Source: Eudromia elegans (lineage: Eukaryota > Chordata > Aves > Tinamiformes > Tinamidae). Taken from it: a stretch of 64,000 nucleotides of DNA. The position numbers and the translations under genes were made by a program. Of the stretch, positions 25,924-38,704 are shown one piece after another. The DNA is taken from NCBI GenBank assembly GCA_003342815.1, contig PTEX01000236.1, positions 434,001 to 498,000 of the forward strand, written 5' to 3'. The notes beneath the pieces are model-generated. The model was not told the DNA's origin. It saw only the letters and a program-made list of their open reading frames with translations, and ran no database searches. Position 1 is the stretch's first letter; each line of letters opens with the position of its first letter.

Positions 25924-28025
25924 CTGGGGGAAGAAAGACCAACAGCGGGTGACTCCTCAGGAAGCTCCGAGCGGCAGGAGACGCAGGGGTGGGAGGATGG
26001 CGACGGCTGCCGGGACGAGGACAGCAGCTCCACACAATGCTGGCCGAGAACACGGATGGCATGCACAGAAGAGAAGAATAGAAAACCACAGGCAAGTCAC
26101 ACTGATTAAAGAAGCTAACTACATCGGTAAGTCACAGCGCCAGCAATGCCACAGGGAGCTCTGGGCTGGCAGCAGTCGCCCCTGTGGAAAGGCTGACGTT
26201 ATGGTGAGATGGGTATCCCAGGTACAGCTGAGACAGACTGGGGGCACGGGCGCTACTGAGGGCCTGCTCACCATTCCTGAGGAATTCTGGGCTCAGACGC
26301 TGTGGGAGTAGGGACTGGATTAAGGATTCTGTGATTGAGGAAGAGAGGGCATTTATCTAATTCGCTATATTGATGATAGTGGTTTTGTTGTTGTTTTTTA
26401 TATATAGAAATGCTGAATGGAGATGGGGAAGGAGAGCTTAAGCCATTCCATAGCACCCCAAGTGTCATGGAGGGGAAATTCACACTGTCTCCTCCTGGTA
26501 AATTTCAGCAGTATTCGAATTTCAACATTATTAGAATTTCAGCACAATAGCGTGGCTAAGGCCAGCAAAGCTTGGAGTCCAGGTTGCATATAGCCAGGAG
26601 GGAGAAACATCTGGACGGCAGCTCAGATGCCCACCTTGAAAGGTGTTAATTACGGGCAGTGTGTCCCGTCCAGTGACACTGTGGAAGATGCAGTATTTGC
26701 TCATTACTGAAAATGCAGCTTATGAGCCAGCCTACCAGGACCTCGCCTGAGTCTCATGAAAGCCAGTGAAAAAGAAAGCCCACTGCAGTCCATGAGTTCC
26801 TTAAGCGGAAATGTGTCAATGGGAGTCCTGTCCGTGGGAATCCTTAAATGAAAAGCTGAATTTTGGTGGGCCACTTCTCATGAAGTGCAAAGCATTCCAA
26901 TTCCAGGAGTGAAACTTGGGAAATGGATCCGACTCCACAGACACCATGCCGAGGGCAAACAGAAGTCCTTGGGCGGATCAACACCCCCAGTATCTTCTGC
27001 CGTGGTTTTAGGGGCCAGGCACTCAGCCTGCCTAACTCGGCATGGATCACTGGGAGCCAGTCAAGCCGTGGGCCATACCGGGTGAAGACTTGACTCTACC
27101 TCCCTGTTAAAGTCACTTGTACAATAACAGGGGCAAATGCTGCATGCAGGAACATCAACATGCAAAAAAAATGACATGCAACATCAAGTGACATGGAAGT
27201 CTCTGAAATAGGTATTTATATTATTAGAGTCATGGTTTTATTGGCACTCTAATAATGACTCTTGAGCACTAGAGAAAGATTCATTATTTCCACTAAGATC
27301 TCATCAAAACATTCATTTTTACAGGGATTCGGTTCTTGTTCTGTTTTAGAAAGTATTTATTTAGCTACAGATATATCTGGCCCAAGCAAAGAGTACCTTA
27401 CAGTGTTCAAGTACACCACTTAATCTTCAGCTGGTGATGATTATCAAATTAGAAAATGCCAATACAAGGTCCACATTTTGGGCACTACGCATCATTTTAG
27501 AAGCTGTTTATAACTTGAGAGTTAAGTGATCAAAAGTTAAGTAAAAATATCAGAATGGGTGATTGAGTCAAGATCAAAGGCTTGGCTTTAAAGAGATAAA
27601 CCACTAACACTTTGTATCTTTTGTGAGATAATGTACCTGGAAAATATTGGCTTAACAGTAAGTATCAGGCAGCTGGTACAAAAATAGCTTAAGGTCTTTA
27701 TCAAAATGAAATTAATCTTGGTCTATACAGCTTTCTAAATTGCTCTAAGTGCTTATTAGTAGTGAAATGATTTAAAAAAAAAAAAAAGAGGGAAAAAAGC
27801 AAATGCTGTGGATCACCCTCATATTAATGAGTCTGCCATTACTATTTACAGGGCACAGTGCTCCAAGCTCAAGAACCTCTTTTTTCTTTTTTTTTTTAAA
27901 AAATCCACCTCGGAAGAGGCCAGCAATGGTGCTGCCCTTACAGATCACTGATACGACGAAACACTTTCATGCAAGGATCAAAATGACTGAACAGTAAAGA
28001 GGAAGACCACGGAAGTGTCACATAC
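25924..28025 (-). other. TENM4: TENM4 intron between exons b and c (about 2.1 kb)
   Basis: The 300-400 bp next to exon c are GC-rich, with long open plus-strand frames that I take as composition shadows. Farther on it becomes AT-rich with an A tract near 27774-27786 and a T/A-rich tract near 27881-27902. No repeat family or second gene is visible. Confidence 0.85.
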
Positions 28026-28124
28026 CCATCATTGTAAGCACCGTCATGTCGGGAGGAGGTGAGAATGTCCATCTCAATGAGGTTGTCCTGCAATGTCTCT
28101 AGGAATGTCTGCTTTGCTATGTTT
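28026..28124 (-). CDS. TENM4: TENM4 exon b: 33-codon cassette exon of the intracellular domain
   Basis: This exon of exactly 99 nt follows a TATGTAG acceptor and ends at the donor GG|GTATGTG. Its first base completes the Arg codon begun in exon a, and its last two bases begin a Gly codon finished by exon c. The peptide contains [18 protein letters not shown], followed by an [10 protein letters not shown]-type end. Vertebrate TENM4 has the same segment between LETR and HFLFK, whereas TENM2 and TENM3 as I know them run directly from LETR to HFLFK. Both neighbouring joins have phase 2, so skipping removes 33 residues and turns the junction codon into AGG (Arg), keeping the frame. The acceptor has a poor pyrimidine tract, which fits regulated inclusion. 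It acts in the cytosol; its binding partner is not known to me. Confidence 0.92.
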
Positions 28125-28236
28125 CTACATACATATGGAAACATGAATGAAGCCAGTGAGTCATGCATATATGAAGTGTGATCTTATAAACCACAATGGT
28201 TATAGTGCAGTTGTGCATGGAATTAGAATGATGGAC

Positions 28237-28352
28237 CATATATTTATATGTATAAGACACTACACATATACATATATAGCTTTTAAGAATGTTCACTTCT
28301 CTACATATACACTATATATATGCATATATACACACATATAAGCACACAAGCC
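28237..28352. repeat. TA/CA-rich low-complexity stretch
   Basis: Imperfect TATA, CATA and CACATA units follow each other (for example TATATATGCATATATACACA). It has no uniform repeat unit. Confidence 0.7.
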
Positions 28353-30247
28353 CATGTGCATGTATAAGAAATGTTGATGCCTTTGTTCATTTCACATTAT
28401 TTATTGCCAGTGACAAATGAAACCTTCTGAACTGCAGGATTCAAAAGAGCAGATTTCAACACAGCACAGCTGCAACCCTGTTAATTTTTGGCATCTGTGT
28501 TATTGTTGCCCTGAAAAGGCACTGCAAAGTATCCCACTGTGGCTGCTGTCTTGGTAGGTCAGTCTCATCTAACTTTGTGGACCTCTTGCAAACAGCTCCT
28601 CCTGCTAAAATCTGCCACTCGCTCTTTAAGTTCCAGTCCACCCTGCAGAATCTTTTAATTAGCAATTATTTGATTAATTTTTTTTTTTTTTTCACTGTGG
28701 AGCAATGACCATTTGATATTTAGAAGTTTCCAAATGCAAGTTTTGCCCAATGTGAATATTCCGAATAAAAAGTTTCTCAATGACATACAGGCAGAAGCTG
28801 GAAAAAAAAGTTATGCTATAAAACCACATTCCAATAGCAGGGCACTGACTGTGGTCTGGCTAAGAGAGGCAACAGGCTGCATACACAGAGCCTGCATGTG
28901 AAAAAGGCTGGTTTGGATTTTGCACACAATAGTGGCATTATGCAATATCTGGCCTCTCTTGTATGTGCTTTGATGAGCCACTTTTTGACCTGTATATGCT
29001 AAACTGCTTTGTACTTTTTAAGGAGAATAGCAGGAGCATAAATAAAGTCAGAGGCGCAGCTGGGAACAGATCGTGTCTTTCTCACCTTCAGGCTTGTTTC
29101 TCAAGACTAGGCAAAACAAATTCCCCCTTTTTTAAAAAAAAAAATAAAATAAAAACCAAACAGCCCAGATTCTGCCCATGTCTGTTTTCAACATCAAAAC
29201 TGAATCTAAGCCTGAATCTGAGTAAATTCCCTGGCCAAAACTAGCAATAGGAAAATAATGGTGTTATGACACTTTATCACTTTTCAGGATTAAGTGCTTA
29301 GAGGATATAAGTGACATAATGTGAACTCAGACGAAACTCCCTTGTCAAAGAAACTGGATTCAGGTAACATATTACACTAAGGGAAACCAGCCTTGTTATG
29401 TTATATGGACCTTGATACTGTCTCTTTTAAAATGTCCTTAACCTTAATTTTCATCTCCACATCCTCCTTTTCCTGCTCCTAATGCCAGGGCTTGTTTAGC
29501 TCAGCGCTCTGCCTTTGTTGGCTCCGGGCTGCTTTGACAGCCCAGACCTACTCCTAGATCTGAATGGCTGCAAAAGGGATTCACATTCATAGCTTTGGAG
29601 CAGAAGTGAATTGGCATGCATGAGCTGTGTGCCATGGCACTCGAGGCATCAATCCATCCCCAAGTGCCTGCTGCTTCCCCACATTCCCTAGGAATGCAAG
29701 GAAGGGTGGATGTCGAATTCAATACAAGAAGCAGCAGCATACGTGCGTGCGCTGAGCAGTTAATAGCTAAGAGGCCAGCAAGGCTAATCAATCAAAGTTC
29801 ATCAGTAGTTAAAATCCATGTCCAACTGGTTCCATGCATTTCAGTTGTGGATTGTCAATAAAGCAGATGAAGAGAGGCTTGTATAATGTTTTAATGTACG
29901 CATTCGCAGCCGTGCAGTCACTGGGTCACTCAGGTGACCACTGAATCACTGCCCTCCTCAAAGAAGGCTGAGTAGGTTTTGCTCCCTTGAACATTACCTG
30001 GGAATAGCTGTTTACAAATTTTACAAACCACTTTTTTCCTCATATGAGTTGTGGTGGCAACACCTGACTTTACATGATTACCATGTGAAATGTCCTGGGA
30101 ATAAAGGTGTACTGAAAACTACTGGTTGTCAACCAAACATCCACCTGCTTGGCATTTACGGGCCCCCTGCAAGGTCAAGCGTAGAGGAATCAAAGGGAGC
30201 CAGAGAAAGAAAGAAGAGAGGAATAAATACGGGGAGGCCTGACTTAC

Positions 30248-30424
30248 CTGTCAGGAGGGATTGCTCAGCAAAGATGTTTTCATCACAACTTTGATAAAAC
30301 AGTTCATTAAAGCAGCAAAAATGGGAGCAGAGGGGAAAAGAAATAGGAAGAGGGAGAAACAGAGAAAAGGAGGGTAAAGGGAAATAAATGAAGAGGAGAG
30401 ATAAAAGGAGAGAAGGGACTTTTC
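30248..30424 (-). other. Possible cryptic exon in the TENM4 intron, ending in a strong donor
   Basis: On the transcribed strand, a TGTTGCAG acceptor at the upper end and the donor CTGACAG|GTAAGTC at the lower end enclose 177 nt, most of it a pyrimidine tract. If joined to exon a, the frame meets a stop inside the block, so it could not be a normal coding exon of TENM4. It could be a poison exon, a splice decoy, or chance. Confidence 0.2.
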
Positions 30425-32257
30425 CTGCAACATATAAATTCTCATAGATATGGGATATGGCTATCACATTAGTTGTGCATTTGTGCTACACCTTCCTACT
30501 TGTCCTTGCATCACACTAAGGATGTTTTCATGCGGTAACAAACCAGTCAAAAATGCTCCATTTCAGATACTGCCTGGAGCCCACATCAGTCACCTCATCG
30601 GCCTCTGGGGTGCCTAAAATCTATCACTGGAGGAACATTTTGCACCTTGTGATGGTCCCTGTTTAAAAGGCATGGGTTATTCATCATGTTTTCTCTCTCT
30701 GTGGATCAATGTGGTATTAAAAAAAACCAAAATTCAACTATTCCATTTTTGACATGAGATTACTATAATCTCCTATTGCTATACTTCAAAGGCCTTAATT
30801 CTTGGATTAATGTCTCTGCGCTAGGATTTACTTTTTATATATTGGTCATTTTAGGCACATGTCATTTTTTGGTTCTACAAAAAGAACCTAATGGAGCAAC
30901 TCTGTTCTGAAGGGGCAGCTCTGTTTCATGGAACTGGTGGGTTTGGGCATCCAAGTTTGCTAAACAGACATCAAACCTCATCTTTTGTGTCTAGTGAATT
31001 CCCACAGAAGGAAGTGGAAGATCTGTACATGTCTGAAGAGCAGTTTATTAGAGCAGAGATTTGTCAGAGATTTACCATTTATCATCTATGCAGCACAGTC
31101 TCTTTGGGTTATGACTCCATTATAACATGTGTTACTTTCTTAATGTTTGCTTAGTGAGGGAACAAAAGCCTGTCAGGGATGTTTGGTAAATGTGCAGCTT
31201 TGCTGTTTAGCATAAAATTACACATTTTTTTCCAATATGCTCTTTGTCTGCAGGCGCATTTGACAATGTGGTGCCATTCACACCGGCATGTGAAAAGCCA
31301 CAAGACTAGTCTCCAAATGTTTTCTACTTCTGGTAATTAATAAACTGATTAAACTGAGGATCAATTATAGATGTTTTCAATTTCTGATCCATGTGAATAT
31401 CCTGAATGATGAAGAATTTCTTCATCTAAGTAGACCTCAAATGTCCATCTTAACCAATCAGGTTAAGAGTAATATGATCAACTCAACTTGCAGAAAGAAC
31501 CAGCTGCTTCAGATCTGGAGAAGATTTCATCCACACTGATTTGGTCAAACAGAAATGAAGATGGTCTTTAGAGATATATTTGGTTACAGCTTAGTAGGAG
31601 CAGTCCAGAACTAGCCAAATCATTGCTCTGTCTAAAAACCCCTTTATTTCTCACAGTTTGGTAAGATGACTCTCTGGCTACCAGATGGCTACCAGAACTG
31701 GACAAATGGGGACAAGTTTTCAGCAAAGACTTTTTATTTCTGGCATTCCTTCATTGGTCCAGCAAGCAGGATCTTCCTTCTTAATTCCAAACTAGTAGAT
31801 TGTGCTGAGCAAGTCCAGTCAGATGTGGAGGTGTTTGGACACTAAAAATGTACACCTTCCTTTAGAAAATGTGCATCATCTAGGTGTCATGTGCTTGGTT
31901 TTCACACTGTCTATTGGGTGAAATCATATTCTGGGTTACATATATTGTGCTTACAATGTGTTTAATGCTGAAAAACATGAATGGGTCACTATGAAAAACT
32001 AAAGGAGCAAGATTTATCTGTCTCTGTTATAGTGGTAGGCATCCTCCAGAATTATAATGCAAAAATCATAAAAGGACATCAAGATTGGGCTCTAAATATT
32101 CTTTTTTTTTGACGTCAAAATAAAAGTCACTGCTTGACTATGTATGCTTAAGAATTAGTAACACAATATAATTACTGAAAGTGTTGCCAAATCACACTTG
32201 CTGTACTAGTTTATAATTTTGTCCTAATCTTTTGGAGCCAGCTTCTTAGTTATTTTT

Positions 32258-32280
32258 GTGTTGTTGTTGTTGTTGTTGTT
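32258..32280. repeat. GTT trinucleotide microsatellite
   Basis: Seven to eight perfect GTT units, followed by a T-rich tail. Confidence 0.9.
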
Positions 32281-33343
32281 ATTTTTAATCAAGCAGTTTC
32301 AAAGAAATTAATTATCCTTAAATGCCATAAAATGTTACATTGAGGCCTGCTTTGCTGGTTCCTGGGAGCCGGCAAATGCAGCTCCCTCTCAAGCAGATCA
32401 ATAGACACATCCATTTTTAAAGACTGTTTTCTCAGGAGAAGCTGGCAAAATTGGGCATATTTCGTCCCTGGATACAGGCATCCAGCTACCACTGACCTCA
32501 GCGAGATTCCCACTAGAGTGAAGTGACAAATTTAGCCTCAAGCCCTGTTTTCAATTAGTAAATGTATTTTACTCTCAAGAACCTTTCTTGTTGCCTTGAA
32601 AAGGTAGGACAAATGAGAGAACTAAGGCAAACAAATAATCATAACACGTTAGGGCCTCAAAGACATCTCCCAAAACTGAAAGAGGTGCATTAAGGGCGCT
32701 AACGGATAGCAAAGATGAGGCAAAATCTCTGTAGAACAGGAAAACAGAGTCGCATAGGTGGGAAAAAGCTTAGTAGATATATAGAATATTATTCATTGAC
32801 TTGTGCCCTGCTCTCCAGTGTTGTATGCTTGCTGGGGCAACGCTGTAGGAGAGTAAAATGCAGCAACACACCTCTCATTAGGACATACAAGATCAACCTT
32901 TGCAGAATGACGTCCTACAAAAGTATCTGCTTGATGAGGTGAAGCTAGAAGGCTAAATCTTTTCAATACGTTGACTGATTTCAACTTCTTAAATAGGATA
33001 TTGATTTATCCTACCACATAGGAAGAAAAGATATTAAAGCAAAATAAAAAAGAAGAAAACCAAGAACATTTTAACCTATGATCTTGGCTCCAATTTTAAA
33101 TGAAGAAAATAACCTTGCAAACAGCTGTTAAAACCAATATTTTGAGTTTATGGAAGCTGAGCAATTTCCTCTTCACGTAGTCTAAATAAAAAGACACAAG
33201 GAGAAAAAAAAATACAAATCAAAAGACATAAGTTAAACATCAGTGCACAGACTGAAATGCTAGCTAAACAGATGTACCTATTTTCCACAACATCCTCAGC
33301 ACACAATATCAGAGCACTGTGAAGAACTAGAGAAACAACCTAC

Positions 33344-33596
33344 CTAGTCTCCAGTGGGATGTTGCTGTTAAGTAACCAGTTGTCCTGAGCATGGGCTGGC
33401 TCTTGGGTGCTGGCTGGTTGATCTCCAGACAGAGAGTGATCAGTAGGAGCTGGGCTGGGGTTGCTGCGTGGCGTAAAGTTCCCTCTGTTTAGGGAGTTGA
33501 TGGAGGCCGCGTGATGTTGGTTGGGGGTGTGGGCGTGGGATATCGGAGGTGGCGGAGTTCTGAGTCTTGAGTGGTTCTGGAGGTTTGGAGGATGAT
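33344..33596 (-). CDS. TENM4: TENM4 exon a: proline-rich end of the intracellular domain
   Basis: This 253-nt exon starts after a TTTTAG acceptor and ends at the donor AG|GTAGGT. It begins with the last two bases of an Asp codon, gives 83 whole codons and ends with two bases of an Arg codon. The peptide has a proline run ([14 protein letters not shown]), then Asn/Ser/Pro-rich sequence ([14 protein letters not shown]), and ends in the teneurin signature [13 protein letters not shown]. In teneurins this region lies in the cytosol; the proline-rich part is a plausible SH3-ligand, as described for CAP/ponsin binding to teneurin-1. The exon joins in frame either to the 99-nt cassette or directly to exon c. 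The match to the known TENM4 sequence at this place is nearly residue for residue. Confidence 0.95.
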
Positions 33597-34604
33597 CTAA
33601 AACACAAGCAAAATATTTTGAGGGTTGAGGATTTGAGTCGTTCCATACTCCCCTCTCTTCTATGTAGGCACTTTTACAATGAAGGCTGGGATGGTACATA
33701 ACCCACAACAAAGTCAAAAGGCCAGTGCAGCCTTGTTCCATATGTTCTAATGACACATATATTGATCCACCAACTGGCTAGAAAAGTCCTTTGGTTTCAT
33801 GCAGGAATGTTCTCAAAGCTTAAAACACTGGAGAAGGGCTGCCCTGAGAGCCAAGTTAACTCCGATGAACAACTGCAGGTTGCAAACTGCAATCCATCTA
33901 GTGACACTGATCTGTGATAAAGCATGAAAAATGCAACCAGCCTGGATAGATAAAACTTAGCACAATGTTATGATGGATACACGGGGAAGTTTGTTTTGCC
34001 AGAGTTTGCCCAATAGTTAAGCCAACAAGAAGGCTGAGAATACATTTCATCATTGAGTTTAAGGAAAGCCATAAAACAGTGTCAAGATTATATAATGTGA
34101 CAAAGACCAACAGTTTATACTGGTAGAGAGATATTCAGATTAAGAAAAAAAAAATAAAGAAAATGTGGCATAAAAATTGAGATGTCATGAAAATGAAAAA
34201 AGGTATGTGAAGAAAGATGAGAAAAATGGCTGTGGTTATCAATGTTATGACACTTTTTTCAGAAAAACTCCAGAGATTACTATTTGTTAGTTGAAAGAGC
34301 CTGAGGGTGGAGGATTTGAAGAAATCAAATGCCCAAAAAATATCAACCTAGTGGTGGATTATGTTGTTATTTTTATTTTTTAGCTAACTGACAAGGACTT
34401 TTTTCCTCCTTTTTTTTCTGGAGTAGTAATTTTTTATGGAACTGGAGGGAAATCAGCAATACTGGGGACAGGATAAAGAATACTTAACTAATTCCTCACT
34501 AATTTCAGAAGGCTTCTTTTAGTTATTCATTCATTAGTATGCAGCACTTACTTACTTGGTTCCTTGTCTGAAAAGGATGGAGATCATATCAATCTAATAC
34601 TTAC

Positions 34605-34839
34605 CAGCCAGACATCTGTATAATGAAAAGCTGCAACTTATTTATTCTGTCCTTAGGGAACTCAGGACTTTTGGTGCGGAAGAACTGTACGCAGCCCAAA
34701 ACTATGATGAATGCTATCAAGAACTTGACACTTAATGACATTCTGAAACCTGTATTGGGTCTTGGATTCAAAAGAGTAGGAGGGAAACTTTTTACAGGAT
34801 CTCTGTAGCCTTCTCTTTTTTTAGACATGGAAGATGAGG
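34605..34839 (-). other. Unrecognised exon-like block with splice sites and an open frame
   Basis: On the minus strand, the acceptor CACATCTTTCAG and the donor GGCTG|GTAAGT enclose 235 nt with an open frame through the whole block. The peptide includes SMSKKREGYRDPVKSFPP, then a hydrophobic segment LSVKFLIAFIIVLGCVQFF and a charged end. I do not recognise it. The upstream TENM4 exon must end in phase 1, and the block stays open in exactly that phase, but joining exon a or exon b would make TGA at the junction. Joining exon c would give a Trp codon and remain open. It could be a truncating alternative exon, an alternative first exon, part of another transcript, or a chance arrangement. Confidence 0.35.
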
Positions 34840-37800
34840 CTGAAAGATGTGTGAGACACATCCCATCCATCCCCTCATTTTAACTCAAACTATCTTATTT
34901 TATGAAAACTGCAGCAGATTTTACCCAAACTCTTGAGTACTTGAGTTGGTCTATCAGAAAAATAGAAGATGTAAATTAAGAACATGCCATCCAGGCTCAA
35001 TATGTATCTCCTTCTGGCTTTGCTAGGTCAGGTAGGGAAGCAGGGGTGTATTTTCCACACAGAGAACCAAATGTTATTAGGTTCCAACTCATTTTACCAT
35101 ATAATGTCAAGGAAGGTTAGATGAACACCTTAAAAGCACTCGTTTCTTTCTGTTGCACGTAAGAGCAGTCTAGAGCAACCAGCTTAAACAAGAGGTTCAT
35201 AGTAGACACTGAAATCAATAGATCTGACATTGGTTCTGCAAGACCATGCGAACTGAAGCATTCAACTGCTTTGGGACTGGACCTCATTGGGGACTGTCAC
35301 TTAACTGAAGCCCTGACCACAAAGATAGTAGAAAGGACAGAGGAAAAATCCTACTGGTGGCACTAGGGAGTCGTTCTCCTACTCAAGAACCAGCAGCCCT
35401 GGTTCCTTGCAGAAGCAGCAATCTTGGCCAAGAGGCAGAAGGAAGATGGGAAGATGGGCAGAATATCCAGTAAAGATTGTGGGACTCTGCTTGCAGGCAA
35501 AGACAGACTGAAATAGTTTATTAGTTCCAGGAAGATGAACATAAATAGAGGATTTGAGTTTCCAGGGCTGTCAAACTACCACCTTTCACATGAACTTAAT
35601 TCACTCGAGAAAAAAAGTCTTCTCGAACAACACCAAGAGATTCAAGTCCAGTTACATGAGGTTTTGTAGTACCTGATGCCTGAGGTGAAAACTCCAGACA
35701 AGTGGAAATGGAGGCGACAGGCGAATCCTGGAATCCTGGATAGACCCTATGCGAGGTTCTGCTGCCACTGACCAGCTTTTCTTACCATGGACACTGTTTC
35801 GAGACCCTGAGTCAGAGCCTCTTTCCAAAGATCCATTTTGCAAATTCCAAGTTACACTCTATTCTTGCAGACACGTTGCAGATGCTATTATGGATAATAC
35901 TTTTGAATCCAGTAAAAATGTGTCATTTCTGTCCTCTATTTGCATACCCTCTGTGATTTCTTTGCTAAGTCAAGTCAGCCCATCTATCTAACTCACATCT
36001 ATGTGATTCTTCACAGAGCTTAATAGATTGTATTTCCTTTTCTGACACTTAGGTAGTTCTTCCTCCCATAATATTTGTAATTTTATTCACATACAAATTC
36101 TGAACACTTATCCCATGTCTAGCTTAACTGAATATAATATACTTCTTATTTTTTTTTCTTCGTCTCACACAGAGGAACAATAAAAAAAAAAAAATATATA
36201 GTTGAAACACCAAGCTGTGAAATCTTCGTACGGAAAATTCCTGCATATGTTCAGGATTTGGATGATGAGACGAAGCTAACAAGGTCCTGACGGCCTGTGG
36301 TCACCAAAGATCCCAGGGACTTCACAAAAGACACGGCAATCCCAAGAAACAAATTATTTCCTTATTGTCCAAAATTATAACTGCCCCTTTAATAGAACAT
36401 GCTGTTTTTAACTTCTTCCAAATTTCTGGGTGACATTAACATGAGCGGTTGTAATTCCCCAACTGGAAGGAGAACTTTAGTGTTGGCTGCAGTTGCTTTC
36501 TCCCATAATATGTGTGCCTATATTTTATATAGTGGGAAGATGCTCTCATCATCCAGTTACATATTAAACATAAACACCATATATTTATAGCTGCCTAGAC
36601 AGCACTACATTTTTTCAGATCTCCTCATGGAGGAGGGTTAAAGTGGAAGTAAGTTACAGTTTTCTACATCTAACATCATATCTCTCTCAGGACAATGTCC
36701 TCATGGGAATTCAAGCAGGGCAGGCTGGGATTTTGGCCTTTAAAGGGACAGGAAAATACAGCACAGGAGCCCTCATGCGCTTGGCCACTGTGTGCCGGTT
36801 TCCACAAATAAGTTGAGGATCTCTGCAAGGTAGATGACACTGCAGAAGGCTAAATAGCTGTGAACTTAATGAGCACCCCCAGGAGCCTCGTTTGCCCTAA
36901 TGGATTTCCCAAGAGTGGCACGCACGAAATCTGGCAGTGTTCAACTGCGATGAAACACTGGTAATCTGATTGCTAAAAATGCTAATAGAAATCAAGGTGC
37001 TATTGTGTTGCCTTTAAAAAAAAAAAAACATTAAAATGTCTTTGACTAACACTGAGGTGCCAACCACCGATAAAGCAGAACTGAAAGATATCTCAGTTAA
37101 TGAAGCTGGTACTTGGACACAAATTAGAGAGACCTGACAACTCAGTGAATGAAGAACTGAATAAATGCGAGCCATAAAATGATTGCCAGGGAGGAGCCCA
37201 TGTGGCAAGATTCGAGTAACAGATCTGAACCCCTACGTTCTTTCTCCTTAATCATAAATGAGCAGTACTGTTTTGAAATCAGTTTATGGAAAAATTATTC
37301 TTTCTATTCATCGGATTTTGGGATCGTGTTCAGGGCAATTGTGCTAACCTCAAGGTGAAAAATATGTTCTCATCTTTTTCTTTCTTTCTTTCCCCAGATT
37401 TTCCTGCTGGAATTTGTCATTCATATGCTTGCTCACATTCAGGCGCCTTCATGCCTGAGTGGTGTCTGCTTTAGACACAAGGAATATTTCTTTCTACTGC
37501 CTGTAGATAGAGCCAGGTGGTATGAATCACTCAGTGCTCCCTTGAACTTACAACTCCACAGTAGCTGCAATGACTAACTTGACTTTGGATGACAGTGTTT
37601 GTACTCACAAGCAGAGAAATCCCCCATTTCAGGGGAAATAATCTTTAAAATAATGAATTTCTGTGTTTGAATGACAGAGCACCCAGCATCTCTACTGCAG
37701 AGACGGGCTCACAGCCCTCCTACCATCAGCTGGCTAAGAGATGGCAATGAAGGACTGAATTGTGCCTGCCCCCGTATCCTACTGAGGGGCACAGGGTCTA

Positions 37801-38703
37801 CTGTTACAAGCAGGACAGCTTGGCAGAAGCAGGTTCCTTGCTGGACACATGATAAACCAAGGAGAGCACCTGCAAAACCAAAGGCAAGAATATTTAATGC
37901 TTAAGGAGGCAGCAAATGGCAAAATGAATGGGAAGAACTAAATGGGGAGTAGAGGAGATGTCTGCCCAGCTGGTTTCTTGGTGGCTTCTGGTGACAATTA
38001 GGATCAGGTGCATCCCCAGATCTTCTCCCGCTTGTGCAGAATCCAGCTCAGTGTGCAATATATCGGACAGGGATGCAGCAACATGAAAAGCGGGCACATG
38101 TCTCACCTCGGGCAAGCCGAGCAGGTCCAGGCTCTTGCTCAGATTCTGCAGTTTGGAGGAGAATTTCCTCCTCCAAAAAGGCTCTGTCTAGTGAGGAAGC
38201 CACACAGAAGGAGTCTAAAGATGATGCAAAACAAACCTCTTGATCTTCAAATGATTTAGCAATGCATGAATGTCTCTTTTCTCTTGCTAACACTTAAAAA
38301 CTTGACATTAGTCATGAAATTCGGAGGATCTCTTAAATTCCGAGTAACTGAATTTCACCTTTAGAAGTATATCCACTGAATATGGGTTAGCACTAACTCC
38401 TTCTAACATCAAGAGGAGCGTTTGTACAGTGCTATATAATATATGTTTTGCTGTAACAACAGCTTGTGCAACCGGTTTTCAAAATAGTAAGGCTCAAAAT
38501 GACACTGAATCATAAAAGTAAAGGGAACTGCTGTATAACCTCCATTAAATAACAAATCAACAGTGCGAAAGCTACTCTGACTCTAATGCCTTTCTTCTTA
38601 TTTTATATTACAGCATAATAGGGAGCTGCTATTCCAGCAAAGGGATTTCAACATAGAAGAAATGTCCTTACCATGCTGTTGAAATCAAGAGCATAAAATG
38701 AAA

Positions 38704-38704
<1 letters not shown>

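Larger units (their letters stand above)
28125..33343 (-). other. TENM4: TENM4 intron between exons a and b (about 5.2 kb)
   Basis: Holds a TA/CA-rich stretch (28237-28352), T and A homopolymer runs near 28678-28692 and 29131-29150, a long pyrimidine tract on the transcribed strand ending in a strong cryptic donor (30248-30424), and a short GTT repeat (32258-32280). No repeat family copy was recognised. Confidence 0.85.
730..33596 (-). other. TENM4: Part of the teneurin-4 gene (five coding exons and the introns between them)
   Basis: Five minus-strand exons with AG/GT borders encode consecutive parts of one teneurin. Teneurins are large type II membrane proteins used in neuronal cell-cell recognition: amino terminus in the cytosol, one membrane helix, then EGF repeats, an NHL propeller and a YD-repeat shell outside the cell. 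The paralogue is TENM4 because the sequence after the membrane helix reads [19 protein letters not shown] and the stretch before it reads [13 protein letters not shown]; as I recall the family, TENM1, 2 and 3 differ here. Codon phases join without conflict from exon a to exon e. The gene is incomplete in the window: the earlier amino-terminal exons lie beyond position 64000 and the EGF-repeat and later exons lie below position 1. Confidence 0.95.

Noticed and set aside
25807-26311. Overlapping plus-strand open frames around exon c
   Set aside because: They are the antisense shadow of the GC-rich TENM4 exon c and its flank.
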